Below, one piece after another: positions 8,561-19,469 of a stretch of DNA of 20,048 nt (position 1 is the first letter of the stretch; every line of letters begins with the position of its first letter). Position numbers and translations under genes: made by a program. The stretch comes from Oppiella nova. Its lineage: Eukaryota > Arthropoda > Arachnida > Sarcoptiformes > Oppiidae. The stretch covers positions 1-20,048 of the forward strand of contig CAJPVJ010000844.1 of NCBI GenBank assembly GCA_905397405.1. Direction: 5' to 3'. Under the pieces are notes generated by a model that did not search any database, was not told the origin of the DNA, and saw only the letters and a list, made by a program, of their open reading frames with translations.

Positions 8561-11121
8561 TGTTTGGCTTTGGAGTAGTTTTGAAACAATTTTCTTTGCT
8601 TAACTCGTATCTAAACAAACCCTTAAACACTATCTTTACCTTTCATTTAAACTATATTTTTGAGTGAATATCAACCGTTAAATACACTGTTGTTGGGCTC
8701 ACTTTAGACAACACCAGTCCGTCCCATCAAATTACAAGCAATGCATTCATTCATTAGAATAACGTTTTCTAAATAAGAAAATTGGTTTTGTGTTAACCTT
8801 TCAGTCATTATAAGTTAGTGAACAAAAAAACTGAACATTTTTTACTGAATTGTTTCTCGGAATATGAGAAAGACTTAAGTTTTAAACACAAAACTCAATC
8901 ACTTTTACTAAACGCTTGAATTTGAATATAAATCTTCAAAAAACCAATTTGTGTCTCAGTTTAAAGTGAAACCGAATTAAATAATTGACACAAAAATTCC
9001 GATTTTAAATCTTTGATTTTAAATTAGTTTTAAATTTTTATTTAATAAGAAAGCGACGGATAAATGGGTTTCACGTCTGTGTTAGTCAGTAGACATTAGT
9101 TTGGCTTTTAATTAAAAGTTATCGAAAAATGCAAACCCAGTTATGTTACCCTAACCTAACCTTACCTTCAAAAACGTCTAATATATTACAATTCGTAATT
9201 CAAGGACAACAAAAGTATTTAGAAAATAGTTTAAACAATTTTTGTGAGCATTTATCTTGATTGTGTTTTTGTATTAGCTTTCGTAATGAGAGTTAAATAT
9301 GAAATGAATCACAATTTTGTCAAAAGAAACAGAATAATTTAATGCAGTAGTTTTCATAGTATATTCCACAATATGATTATGTGCTAATTATAATAATTGA
9401 AAATTTTTCTACATTTCTCTATAAGAGCTAAATATAAAAATAATTTAATATAAGGTTGTCTTAACAATAGTTTCACTAAAGAAGTGCTGAATTGCTTTAA
9501 CAGTGTCTCTCATAATCAGACGACTTCTGGTTTGAAGTTTGACAACAAAATGCATTTACATAATTATATTGAAAAACATTAATAACATAAGACTTAAGTT
9601 TAAAGTAATTACAAATATATTGTGTATAATCCCTAAAAGATCTCGGAAATTTGTGAATATTTCTAAAACAGTTATAAAAATAGTAAAGTTTAGGACAATT
9701 TTTTGTAAAAACAATTGAAAATAAACAAATAAATTGATAATCAATTATAGCTTTTAGATGATTGAGTGATCGAAAAACAACATAAAAACAGCGAGTCTTC
9801 ACTCATTTGTAACGATAAAATCAGAGCTCATGAATAGTGTGGAGCCATAACTGGTTTAGTATACAATCGCAGTTACCTATTGACCATCTGTGCCAATGGG
9901 ACCCCTATTCCTACTACTGGTCCCTCATATAAGACATATTGACACGAGTTTCATGAGTCGTATCTCTTTCACTAATACATGATTTAAATAAATGCTGGTT
10001 TGAAATACCCGTCAATTTCACTAAATTCGTATGAAATATATATTTATAAAAAGGGCGACAATTCCTATGAAGTATAGTCTCCTTTGTCTGTAACATATAT
10101 TTCAAAACAATTTGTTAGTTTCAAATCTTATCTCACTTTCTATCTTAATGTTTGTGTTTTATACGAAAAAATCAAATAAATCCAACAGTACTTGTAGTGA
10201 TTTCATTGAAAATCAAATACGGTTTGCAAATAAAAAGTATAATTTATTGCTTCAAATGCTAAAATAGGTATAAATGTATAATATGTTAAAATAACAAATT
10301 GGGTCTCTATTGAATAAAAAGGACCTAAATTTAAACTTTCGCCTTAATATTGATTTATTAGTAATGGTTTCCTTTGGAGAGAATTCTTACTCTTAGATAA
10401 AATCAAAGATTTTCGTAATTTCCAAAAAACAAAGTATAATTTATTCATTATTTCAAAATAATAACAAAATCAAAGCTTTTAAACAAGTAAAAAATTTTAT
10501 TATTAAACAGAGACTGATAAGAAAAATAAAATTATACACAAAACAGTGGCTTTTAAGCATAAGAATAAAATGAAAATTTTAATTATTCTTTTGAGTCATT
10601 AATAGGGCATAAATTCATTCATAACTTTCGCCTATTGTATAAAATATGTTAAAATTTATTCATTTTAGGGTTTTCCCAATTTCCCGATAACCAGTTTCCT
10701 TTTTTCTCCACAAACCAAAAATTATTTCAATTTATTACTAGAAAAATGAATTCCTATTAATATTACACATTATATTTTGAAGCTAATTAATACCGAATCC
10801 GGTGACAAAAATAAAGTTTGTCCGCAAAATAATTTAAATTTATGCAAACAATTTCCGTTTTGTTTCAAAAATTTCTCTCGTTTTTACTTCATTTAGTAGA
10901 TGTTTTTGTTTTGATAATAAAAGTCTTGTTAGCCATATATGATAATATACTATAAGAATAAATTATTGCCTTTAGTTTAGTATTTAAGTAAGTGTTTGGA
11001 TGCGAATTATATACAGCGCTTGGATTCACTGAATTAACATATTATTATCATAAGACTAACATTAATTAGATTCTAAATCAATGAATTGTACGCTTATATT
11101 ATGCATACATTCACGAATTTC
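8561..11121. other. Long AT-rich stretch without a recognised gene
   Basis: Mainly low-complexity A/T DNA. Small items: CCCTAACCTAACCTTACC at 9149-9166, about two units of the arthropod telomere-type repeat; a GGGACC/GGTCCC inverted repeat at 9898-9924; and a 15-bp repeat AAAGTATAATTTATT near 10237 and 10434. Open frames on the minus strand at 9497-9802 and 9914-10105 begin at GTG or TTG, have no domain and are not called. Confidence 0.6.
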
Positions 11122-11160
11122 AATAGTGGTTGTGCCAGCACTGGGAGCTCAGCCACTATT
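11122..11160. other. GC-richer hairpin
   Basis: AATAGTGG and CCACTATT are perfect 8-bp arms. Reading inward, further pairs form after allowing a G-T pair and single mismatches (TTG-GC against GC-CAG), giving about 13 pairs around a short loop. The fold is too short for a typical microRNA precursor and the flanks do not extend it. It is an isolated structured element in A/T-rich DNA. Confidence 0.5.
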
Positions 11161-11639
11161 TTGTGCTCTCATATGCGTAAACATTCTTAAGACAGTCTTT
11201 CCCTTAACTATACACCACTCCATCATCTAATCAATTATTAGTCAAAATCCAATCATTAATCGCTTTTGTTTTTCTGTATATTTTGATTAAAAATAATTTA
11301 ATAAAAATTTAAGTTAATTTATAATCTTAAAAATTTTAATATTAAAGGAAACCCCTTTTAAAACATTAAATAATATGAAATTACATTCTACATTAAAATT
11401 ATTATGATAATTAGTGCAAAAATGTTATACAGTATAACTTATAACTTATACTTTAATTATTTATCACAACATCTTATAAAACTGAAAATTTCCACCAAAA
11501 GAGTAAAACTGATAAAAATTGAAACAAATTATGAATTTTAAAGACTAAATCCATCAAAAACTCTATAATTTAAAGACTTAATAATTGAAACTTAATTTAG
11601 ATCTTAATTAGAGTGAATTATTTGGGAATTTTGTCTCAA
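11161..11639. other. AT-rich sequence, nothing recognised
   Basis: Low-complexity A/T DNA with stops in all frames and no repeat or splice structure that I can support. Confidence 0.7.
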
Positions 11640-12060
11640 CGTCTGGCATAAGGGCTGTCAGGTTTGGGGTCATAAACGTCAAGACTTATAATCATCTTTG
11701 TATGTAATTTGTGTGAACTCGCAATTTATATAACAATTTCTCTCGTATTTTCGGAGCTCTCATCCCCCGTCTCGGCCCAAACCCCGGAGCCATACCTAAC
11801 AGACCTAACAGGCTATGTATTGCCTATGAATTGGGGAACGTTATGACCGATCGTTTCTCAAATTTTTATGGCTTAACGCGTGTGTCTATTATTATTTCAT
11901 TACAATAGCGGACTATTCATTGCAACCAATACTTCAATTAACAGTTTATTTTCCTTTCGTTTTTTCTTCTTTTCGCTGAACTCTTCATTAAAACTCAAGG
12001 CCTGAGAATCGCCGTCCAATCCGTGCGTTCCGTGTTTTCCGAGTATTAATAACTTTATTA
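11640..12060. other. CpG-containing GC-richer island with opposed open frames
   Basis: The line starting at 11761 is 35 of 60 G or C, far above the surroundings, and CpG is frequent (CCGTCTCGG, CCGATCG, ACGCG, CCGTGCGTTCCG). On the plus strand 11717-11905 is open for 63 codons, proline- and arginine-rich (IPRLGPNPGAIPNRPNR), with an in-frame ATG only at 11843. On the minus strand 12100-11903 is open for 66 codons and includes EKKKKRKEN. Neither has an upstream ATG or a convincing acceptor. A promoter/CpG-type island, an unrecognised exon or an old insertion are all possible. Confidence 0.4.
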
Positions 12061-12895
12061 TTGAACCTATTTTGTTGCTTTTGAATGAAAAACAACTAAA
12101 CTATTTCCTAATTATTGAATTATTTATTATGAATAATATTATTTGCAAATTTCATGAAATTTGTTTCATTTGAGAGAAAAACACTGGCAAACAATTTCAC
12201 GACAGAAAAGCGTTTATTTTTTGCCAAATACTAATTATAACGAAACCCATTATGAATTTATTTTTGCAAATGAAATAATAAATATTTATTATGTTTTAAC
12301 CTTTTATGTGTTACGAGAACTTATTTTTTGGCCGTTTATTGGTTTGAAATTAAACGGAAAATTTCTAAAGTTTTTGCACATTTACAGCGCTTATAATTGA
12401 CTTGTATTTCTTAAACCCCTTAATTTTAAAAAGAGTTTTACTTTAAATTTATGGCTCAATATATAAATTATATCCGTTGCATTACTGAATAAAAGATTTT
12501 TTCTAATTTTTGCAAATATAAGTAATTGATTTTTCTCACGTTTATACAAATATTTATAGATAGAAACTTAATAAGAGATTAATTTAAAATATTTCCATAG
12601 GTTTGTGTAATGAAAAAGAAAATTGCAAGACTACTTAAATGTATTACATGTTAATCAAAAATTGATGAATTCTTTGACAAATTATTTGATAAAACAATCG
12701 ATCAAAGAATGAAATAAAATGAAAGAATTCTTTGAAATGAATTGGAATTGAAATAAATGAGAAGTTAACTACTTTTAGGCCATCGTCTCATTCACACCAG
12801 TTGTTACACTAAATGATAGGACAGGGATTCAGACTTGAAATGAGTATTCAATACAAACAACTATACACTAGAATAAAAGACACTGTGATTGAGCG

Positions 12896-12898
<3 letters not shown>
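12061..12898. other. AT-rich sequence, nothing recognised
   Basis: A/T-rich, with a 79-codon plus-strand frame (12161-12400) that begins at TTG and has no domain or splice support, so it is not called a gene. Confidence 0.65.

Positions 12899-12936
<38 letters not shown>
12899..12936. repeat. (GA)n microsatellite
   Basis: Pure GA tract of 38 bp. Confidence 0.98.
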
Positions 12937-12940
<4 letters not shown>

Positions 12941-13674
12941 ATGTGAAAAAGATAAAAAGACTTGAATCCATGGTTTCTTTAGTAGAATAACACATATTCT
13001 TTGTTTCAAAATTGAAAAATAGTTGATTTGAGAGGACTGTAACACCGGTATAGGGAATGGGAGAAAGAGAGAGAAGGCTTTATTTGATGCTATGTTTCGC
13101 TTTAGTGAATATGAATTATCATTTATCTTCGGGCAAAAAAAGCACAAAATATATATAAAAATCCCAAAAATTGTTTTCTAGGAGTTTATAATAAGTTTAT
13201 AAAAAACATTCTCCACTTTCTCGCAGACAAAGATTTGGAAAGAAATTGTAAATAAAAAAGTCCATACATTTGCCTCATTTCTGAAATGCCGACCGAAAAT
13301 CGATAAAATAAATCATTTTTGTCTCATTTTCTTGAATCAAAAATCCCCTTCATTTCTGAGTTATTGAGGGAAATTAAATTGAAAACAATTATTAAAACGG
13401 CATTTAATTAAAAATGAATTTAAGCGTGAAATGCAAATCACTTTTAAATAATAATTAAAGTTGGGTTATAAGACCCTACAAATAACGGCACCTTTATACT
13501 GCGTTTGTTTTATTACTAAATATTAATGTCATTAAAGTTAATTAAGAAATATTAGAAAATAAATTTACAGTAAATGTAAGGTAATGAATATTTTTCTAAA
13601 CCTATAAATTCTTTATAATAATAATTATTATGTTTACTAAAAAGCAATCTTTGTGTTTCTCTTATCTATTTTAC

Positions 13675-13675
<1 letters not shown>
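12937..13675. other. AT-rich sequence between two microsatellites
   Basis: No coding or RNA feature recognised. A minus-strand open frame across 12848-13147 starts at TTG and owes part of its length to the GA tract. Confidence 0.65.

Positions 13676-13705
<30 letters not shown>
13676..13705. repeat. (CT)n microsatellite
   Basis: Pure TC/CT tract of 30 bp, followed by CGCTCT. Confidence 0.98.
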
Positions 13706-13708
<3 letters not shown>

Positions 13709-16700
13709 CTGACTATTACTGACTATATCTCCTTCACTTACTATCGCCCTCTCATTATATCAATATATAAATTACTACTCCTATGTCTGGAGTATATTCT
13801 TTGAAATAATTTAATGCACAGATTGTAATCGCAAACTATTCTCTATTTAAGTATTTAATGTCTCAATTAAAATGAGGAGAGAATGGACGTGAACTGCAAA
13901 TCGCATATATTTCTTATTTTTATTAATTATAAGATATATTTCATTCTTAAGTTATATCTCTTGTTTGCAAACAATTTGTCAAAAATGTTTAAAATTCATT
14001 TGAAGAAAACTTTCTTTAAGTCGTAAAAATAATTATTGAAAATCTTTGTGAGGATCCAAATCCTATTAAATGCTAGATATTTCCAATACAAAGTCTCACA
14101 CATACTTTATAAAGTATTTTAAAATTTTGTCAAATATAAGGAGCTTTTACGGTAAGTCAGTTACCAATTTCATCAAAACATACATAAAACTTATTTAAAA
14201 GAAATTTTACCTTAATTTATACAATTGTTTGTAGATATGATATGACGACCACTTAAATTGACATTTAGTTAATGACAGGATATTATTCTTATGCCTAAAT
14301 AAAACATTTCTTAGATTTTACATGTGATATCATTTTTAAATTGTTATATAAATATTTAGAAAACAATGAAATTGATATTATTACACAATAATCATATATG
14401 ATAACTATTATATTTATATACTAAAACAATAAAATATAAATCCATTTCACAAGCGATTCAATCTTATATTATCTTGTAAACTTTTCAAATGTTTATAAAT
14501 TCCTATTATTTTCTTTTGATTGAGATAATTATTTATCCTAAATATAGTCAACACTATCCCAATTCACATAAAAAAGTCGTAATCTTTTTCAAAACTTTCT
14601 CAACAATTTTGGTTTCCTTTTAATTTCATTTTAAAAGAGTATTTATTGATTAGAATAAGGGATTGGTCTCCAAAAAATACAGGTGATGCTTTTTGATTTA
14701 CAACTCAAATAAATTTAACAGTAAAACAAAATTCAATAATTATTTTTTTCGATAAAATTTATGACAAAATTAAGTATTCTGATACATACACACACTTAAG
14801 CCACTATAGGATTGGTAACAAAAAAATCAATTGCTTTAAGGCTTTAATCACAAATAATTTTCAATTCAAATGCTATTAAAACAGAGATTATTTGAAGGAA
14901 AAAATGTGTGAAGTATTAATTACCGCATAATTATTGAGCGCTTTCTAAGAGGAAATGAATTTTATTTCCAAAAGCTTTGATAAAAATATCAGTTTTTGAA
15001 TTAATTTTAAATAAATAATTAAATTGAAATTCCTTCATATTTTTAACATATTAATTATATTTGTTGAATTGATTTAGCGCAAAAATAATTGTTATTCAGA
15101 AATACAAAGTATGTGTTGAATTGTAATAAATGATAAAATGTAAGTTTATATAACCATTTTAATTAAAGGCTTAATACACTTTTGCAAGTGATTGTTATAT
15201 ATAATTATAACATGTTTCAATCGATACTAATTATATGAAATATAAAAATCTGTAAAATAAAATATAAATTGCAAACTCTTAGCACAAAAAGCACGGTTAT
15301 TAGATTAAATAAGATTTGTATCCACAACTTATTTATTTAGTATAATTTTCCCGAAAATTTTAATCTAGAAATAACTCATTTTTGAATTAAATCTTATGGT
15401 AAAGGATTTAAGGATAAAAAATTAGTTTTTAAGATGTTTTTTGAGAATTGGACAAAAATTAATTAGTTTTTTGAATGATTACTAAACAAAATGTTTGTTT
15501 TAATATCTTTTTTATTTATATTTCGTACGATATTTTATTAAATAAATGATTGATTTTAATATTTAAATCGAGATTTAAATGCTGATAAATGATAGCAAAT
15601 AATTAAAAATATTCAGATTTAATGCAATTATTTACTGTCAGAGTGTTACCAATTGATCATTTTTATCAAAAACAGAAATATCGATAATTAAATCCATTTA
15701 ATAAAATAACTGTATATGTATTATTTTCATATGAATTATGGTTTAATAAAAGGTTAAGCATATGGACTAAAACTACAGTATATTACATTCATGACCCAAT
15801 AATTCAATGTTTTCAAATCAGATTTATGTAGTCATAATAATCAACGATTGAATTAATTGCAGACAAACTATATTCTCATTTCTATTTCACTTATGAATAT
15901 TGTTATTACTGTATAACTGAATACTAATTTGAAGTAATGCATAAAAATACACATATCATTCACGTTAAACATAGTAATAGTCGGTGTTTTAATAATACAT
16001 AATAATAATAACTCTTATTTCATATTTAGATAAATTATAATTAAAATTCTGGTATTTTGTAAAAATATTTATTATTTATTATCACTTAATACCACGAAAA
16101 ACACTCATTAGAAAGAAATGAATTTTCCATTCAATTACTGATAGAGAAAGGCATACAATATAAGTGTCTAATGGACCCGAAGTAATAGTTAATTAAATTT
16201 ATGTTTAATTACCTATAAAAATATTTTTGGCACACAGTTTAGTTCAATTAATTTAATATAAGTTTTTTTTATTTGTGCACAGTATACAGTAAAATATTGT
16301 ATAATATTTTAGTGTTTTGTTAAGAATTATGGTTTAATAGAAGGTTTTTAAATTTTATATGAATGTAATGTATTACCTTTTTATATTCATTGTTTAGATA
16401 TAACAGTAAATTGACAAAACTTTTACTAAAGTCAATGATTTATTCAATTGTTTTGTAAACATTCAGGTACATTAATGGTAGGTATTTAATTAATTGACTG
16501 GCTCACATTAAGGTTTTACTTAAAGATAAAAATAAAAATCAGTTAGATAATAAATTTAAAAAGTTTTTATCCTGAGATTGAAATACTCATAGTTTTTGGG
16601 ATACAATAGATCCTAGATTCAATTAGTAGAATTTCGGAGATTTAACCATATAGGTATATGCATGCCGACAAGTAAAAGTTGCAGGATAATTTTAAAATCC

Positions 16701-16750
16701 CACTGTTCAGCTGACTTAATTATATTTAACACAATATAAGATATAAAGGT
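13706..16750. other. Long AT-rich stretch without a recognised gene
   Basis: Three kilobases of very A/T-rich DNA with stops in all frames. The only internal similarity I noted is GAATTATGGTTTAATA followed by AAAGGTT or GAAGGTT, at 15733-15755 and 16324-16346. From about 16600 composition begins to rise toward the gene candidate downstream. Confidence 0.65.
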
Positions 16751-16935
16751 AATTGATCCAGGTCAAAAACCGCACATAGGTTTGGGAAATGTTTGGACGT
16801 TACTCAGCCGCGTCTCAACGACATTATCAGAATGTCGATAAGACACTGACAAAACATGTCGCTAAGTCACTATGTCACTTACCTATCTGCTCACCAAGCA
16901 TTCGTCACAAGTGTTGTGAGTGGAAAACTTTGCAT

Positions 16936-16940
16936 TCAGT
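16936..16940 (+). promoter_or_regulatory. Candidate initiator (TCAGT) of the secreted-peptide gene
   Basis: TCAGT matches the arthropod initiator core and lies 168 bp before the proposed ATG, in the less A/T-rich stretch that starts near 16750. No TATA box is seen about 30 bp upstream. A CGACATT-ATCAG-AATGTCG stem-loop lies at 16819-16837 and may be incidental. Short upstream ATGs (16943, 16951) would precede the main start. A five-base match is weak evidence. Confidence 0.2.
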
Positions 16941-17103
16941 ATAATGTGAAATGAATTGAAAGTTTTTATCGTAATATTAGTGATTGAATCAAATATTGGA
17001 TTTAATGATCACTTCATTGGATAGTATGTGAAGACAACAACATCTCTCATCTATTATTGAACTATTCATTGAAATCGCTGTCAATTCCCTTGGATTGTAC
17101 TCA

Positions 17104-17314
17104 ATGGCCAAAACTAAGACAAAAATGGTTTATATTGTGCTAACCGTAGAGTTATTAGTGTTTTGTCAACAAATTATTGCTTCAAATTCAATACCAATCG
17201 ATCATAACGTGATTGAAAGCAATCAACACTTGAAGAGTGAGTTTGAGTTGTCTTCGAGACAACCCAACTCTGATCTCAAGACTATTTCATCGCAAAATGC
17301 TACCAAATTTGATG
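17104..17314 (+). CDS. Signal-peptide first exon of a putative secreted protein
   Basis: Seen: ATG at 17104 opens 70 codons plus one base, ending at GATG|GTGAGT, a consensus donor in phase 1. The N-terminus MAKTKTKMVYIVLTVELL is a classic signal peptide: lysine-rich n-region, hydrophobic core at residues 9-20, likely cleavage after Ala26 or Ser27. The mature part is hydrophilic, serine- and asparagine-rich, without cysteine, and has one N-glycosylation sequon (Asn65-Ala-Thr). An in-frame stop at 17029 bounds the frame upstream. Start choice: the first in-frame ATG has T at -3 and G at +4; Met8 (17125) has a better context (A at -3, G at +4) and still leaves a signal peptide. Known: phase-1 introns after the signal peptide are common in extracellular proteins. 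Not recognised: I cannot name the family. It may be a compact two-exon gene or the first exon of a longer one. Confidence 0.55.
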
Positions 17315-17443
17315 GTGAGTGTCGAAACTTTGCTTGATACTTTTTGGTACCGTATTTGCATTTCTCTGTAATATGACAATGAATTTTGTAAAAGTTTGTG
17401 TCGAGAGTTGTGCATAGTTTTTGTGCACTCAATATATTCACAG
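17315..17443 (+). other. Candidate 129-bp intron
   Basis: Begins GTGAGT and ends TATATTCACAG, a reasonable acceptor though the pyrimidine tract is interrupted. The size fits a compact arthropod intron. If this acceptor is not used, the intron runs to a later AG, perhaps beyond the window. Confidence 0.35.
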
Positions 17444-17478
17444 GTATTGGTTGGCAATCAAATAGAAAAACTTTTTAA
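17444..17478 (+). CDS. Candidate terminal exon of the secreted-peptide gene
   Basis: Joined in phase 1 to the preceding exon, it adds GIGWQSNRKTF and then TAA, for a total of 81 residues (about 54 after signal cleavage). The stop is followed within about 40 bp by AATAAA. The exon is too short to test by coding statistics and rests on the AG acceptor and the 3' signals alone. The mature product would have no cysteines and one Arg-Lys pair near its end, with no amidation signal, so it is not an obvious neuropeptide precursor. Confidence 0.3.
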
Positions 17479-17519
17479 AGATTCAAGTGGACTTGTTCAC
17501 TTTCTAAATATAATTCACA

Positions 17520-17581
17520 AATAAAATTAGGCATAAGATTTGTTACACATTTTGGATACTGTGTGTTGTTTTTGTGGGTTT
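17520..17581 (+). terminator. Candidate poly(A) signal and GU-rich downstream element
   Basis: AATAAA at 17520-17525 is followed about 35 bp later by GTGTGTTGTTTTTGTGGGTT (17561-17580), the arrangement expected of a metazoan 3' end. AATAAA alone is common in DNA this A/T-rich; the GU-rich run is what makes it worth listing. Confidence 0.35.
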
Positions 17582-18033
17582 AATTGTTTTTATATCGAAT
17601 ATTTATAATTTAATAAATATTAAAATGTTTATAAAAATAGTCAATAATTTTCCGCAATCTTGTGTTTTATTTATCTAAATGTATGAAACGGAAAAGAAAT
17701 GATAGAAAAGATGCCTTAAAATGCAAAAGTTAGTGAACCCATGACTGGAGTGCAGATCTATCGCAGGATTTATGAATATTGAATGAATTTAAAACATTTT
17801 ACCCAAAGATCTCTGAAAATCTTTCACTTGTATTGTGAGCCGGTATAGAAAGCCATGCAAAAGCTGTCCGTTTATGTGTGTGTTGTGAGCAATGGATTGC
17901 GATTTAGTGATGGTTTGGTAATGCAATGCAATAATGGATTGAATGACAATATGATTCACGTCTTCAGGATATTGGTTCGGAAGAGACTCTTTATTCCGGA
18001 TATTTGCAAAAAGAATCGGTTAGAGCTGTTAGA
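17582..18033. other. Mixed-composition sequence with a weak open frame
   Basis: After an A/T-rich start the sequence becomes less A/T-rich. From ATG 17855 (G at -3) a 79-codon frame runs to 18091; its N-terminus MQKLSVYVCVV is mildly hydrophobic and its end is made by the 9-bp repeat that follows. No domain, and no acceptor linking it to the upstream exon with confidence. I do not call it a gene. Confidence 0.4.
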
Positions 18034-18075
18034 ACTGGTAGGTCTGGTAGGACTGGTAGGACTGGTAGGGCTGGC
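18034..18075. repeat. 9-bp minisatellite (ACTGGTAGG)n
   Basis: About 4.6 units of ACTGGTAGG, with one unit beginning T instead of A and the last partial unit GCTGGC. Because the unit is a multiple of three it reads as a repeated Leu-Val-Gly tripeptide in one plus-strand frame. Confidence 0.93.
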
Positions 18076-18417
18076 CGTACACCCAATGTACTAAATCTTG
18101 GGTTTTAGTCGTCCAAACCGTCAGTTCCCACTGAATACCAGTGCTATTGACAAGCATTCCACTGAATGAGTTTGCATTGGATTCACTGAATCGATTGCAC
18201 CCTAACTCACTCTACTTAAGAAATGCCTGTTTATAAATGTAGTGCACATTAATCTTGTGTCCACTGCTTATCCATTGGCCAAGTTTTGCCTATTTTGTCA
18301 ATATTGATATCAATGGCAGGTATGGTATGGCTGTGCCATTACAACCGATGCTCCCGTACTCGTTGTTGAGACGAGCTAAATAAGTTTTATCATAACTAGC
18401 CTTTTATGATATCCTAC

Positions 18418-18419
<2 letters not shown>
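18076..18419. other. Less AT-rich sequence with a possible exon
   Basis: A 46-codon plus-strand stretch (18243-18380) is open and ends NIDINGRYGMAVPLQPMLPY plus a few residues before TAA. A donor-like GGCAG|GTATGG lies within it at 18320. It lacks an ATG start and a clear acceptor, and other frames are open here too because of composition. Listed as possible only. Confidence 0.3.

Positions 18420-18456
<37 letters not shown>
18420..18456. repeat. (CT)n microsatellite
   Basis: Pure TC/CT tract of 37 bp. It lengthens a minus-strand ATG frame (18640-18404) by encoding Arg-Glu repeats. Confidence 0.98.
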
Positions 18457-18460
<4 letters not shown>

Positions 18461-19285
18461 CTGATTATTTTCTACCATTAATAAGGCATACGTTGTGCTG
18501 AACTCTATTACATTTTTTTCATTCACTTCACAAAACAGTAGACAATATATTATGACCGAAACAGTCTCTGACCGTTGTATGTATTTAGTATGTGAATAGC
18601 CGGTGCGCACAACCCATTTCCAAACGACTGCATAACTCATACAAAAATAATATTTTTTCTATTACTTACGCTTTACTAAACCTACTGTTCCTTTAATTTA
18701 TGAAATGAAATAAGATTTTTGTGCCATTTTTGTCGATTTTAAATTTATTTATAGAGTATTTAGTGTCGAACGAGTGATTCCTTCCACTTCTGTGAGGAAT
18801 GTTTAAGAATATTCTTAGTGTTGTTTACCTTAGCTCTCAATTAGTGTTTATTTTAAACTTTAAATTCTTTTTAGATAAGAATTTCTCAAAACTCCTTTGA
18901 AAACACTTTTGGAAAAACATTTGCAGTCAATGAGTGAGAGATTATTTGTTTTAAGAGTTATAAACGTGAGATATTGAGCAGTCGTTTATATAATACGATA
19001 TTATAAAATGCTTTAACTGGTGGCCAACACACAACCTAAAATCGATATAAAAGCACACAATTTATGGCAACAATAATTTATATTCAATAAATAATTTATT
19101 GCACGAAATATTATATATTTTATTGTGTTTTCATACAAAACCAGAATAGAGGAGTCAGTGCTAGAAATAAATGTATTCTTCAATTGCGTTACGATTGTGT
19201 CAAATGTTTACTTAAAGTCAGAGCGTTTCAAATCGTTCACAAAATTTGTAGTATTTTTATCAGTTATCGTAACTCACTATAAGCG
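18457..19285. other. Intergenic sequence, nothing recognised
   Basis: Moderately A/T-rich at first, then strongly so. The minus-strand frame beginning MSYAVVWKWVVRTGYSH at 18640 has no domain and runs into the microsatellite. No RNA gene or splice-paired exon recognised. Confidence 0.55.
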
Positions 19286-19465
19286 ATGTCTATAAAAATA
19301 GTGACCGTTTTTACCGTTTGTTTGGCCCAAACAACAGACACACAGACGGCTAAGTCTAACACGTTTTCACTTCAATGCTCGACAGTGTATGCGATGTATG
19401 TGTCACTGCCTGCCAGCGATCCCTCCAAACCTAAAATTATCACATCCCTGACCAATAGGGTCACC

Positions 19466-19469
<4 letters not shown>
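19286..19469. other. GC-richer segment open on both strands
   Basis: On the plus strand ATG 19286 (MSIKIVTVFTVCLAQTTDT) opens an 85-codon frame that crosses the CT tract as Ser-Leu repeats and stops at 19541. On the minus strand an ATG at 19503-19501 reads five Arg-Glu pairs and then TVVTLLVRDVIILGLEGSLA before stopping after 42 codons. Neither resembles a known protein. The plus frame has only a weak, short hydrophobic start. Confidence 0.25.

Noticed and set aside
9149-9166. Telomere-like CCTAA repeats
   Set aside because: Only about two units; too short to be an interstitial telomere array.
9497-9802. 101-codon minus-strand open frame
   Set aside because: Its first codon is GTG, there is no domain or splice context, and the composition (Phe, Tyr, Asn, Ile) is what A/T-rich DNA gives by chance.
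9914-10105. 63-codon minus-strand open frame
   Set aside because: Starts at TTG; the internal ATG version has no recognisable domain or supporting signals.
12161-12400. 79-codon plus-strand open frame
   Set aside because: Starts at TTG and is driven by A/T-rich codons.
12848-13147. 99-codon minus-strand frame
   Set aside because: Begins at TTG and crosses the GA tract as Ser-Leu repeats.
17223-17441. 72-codon minus-strand frame antisense to the secreted-peptide exon
   Set aside because: Starts at GTG and shadows the better-supported plus-strand exon.
18404-18640. 78-codon minus-strand ATG frame
   Set aside because: Its C-terminal part is the microsatellite; the rest has no domain and no splice support.
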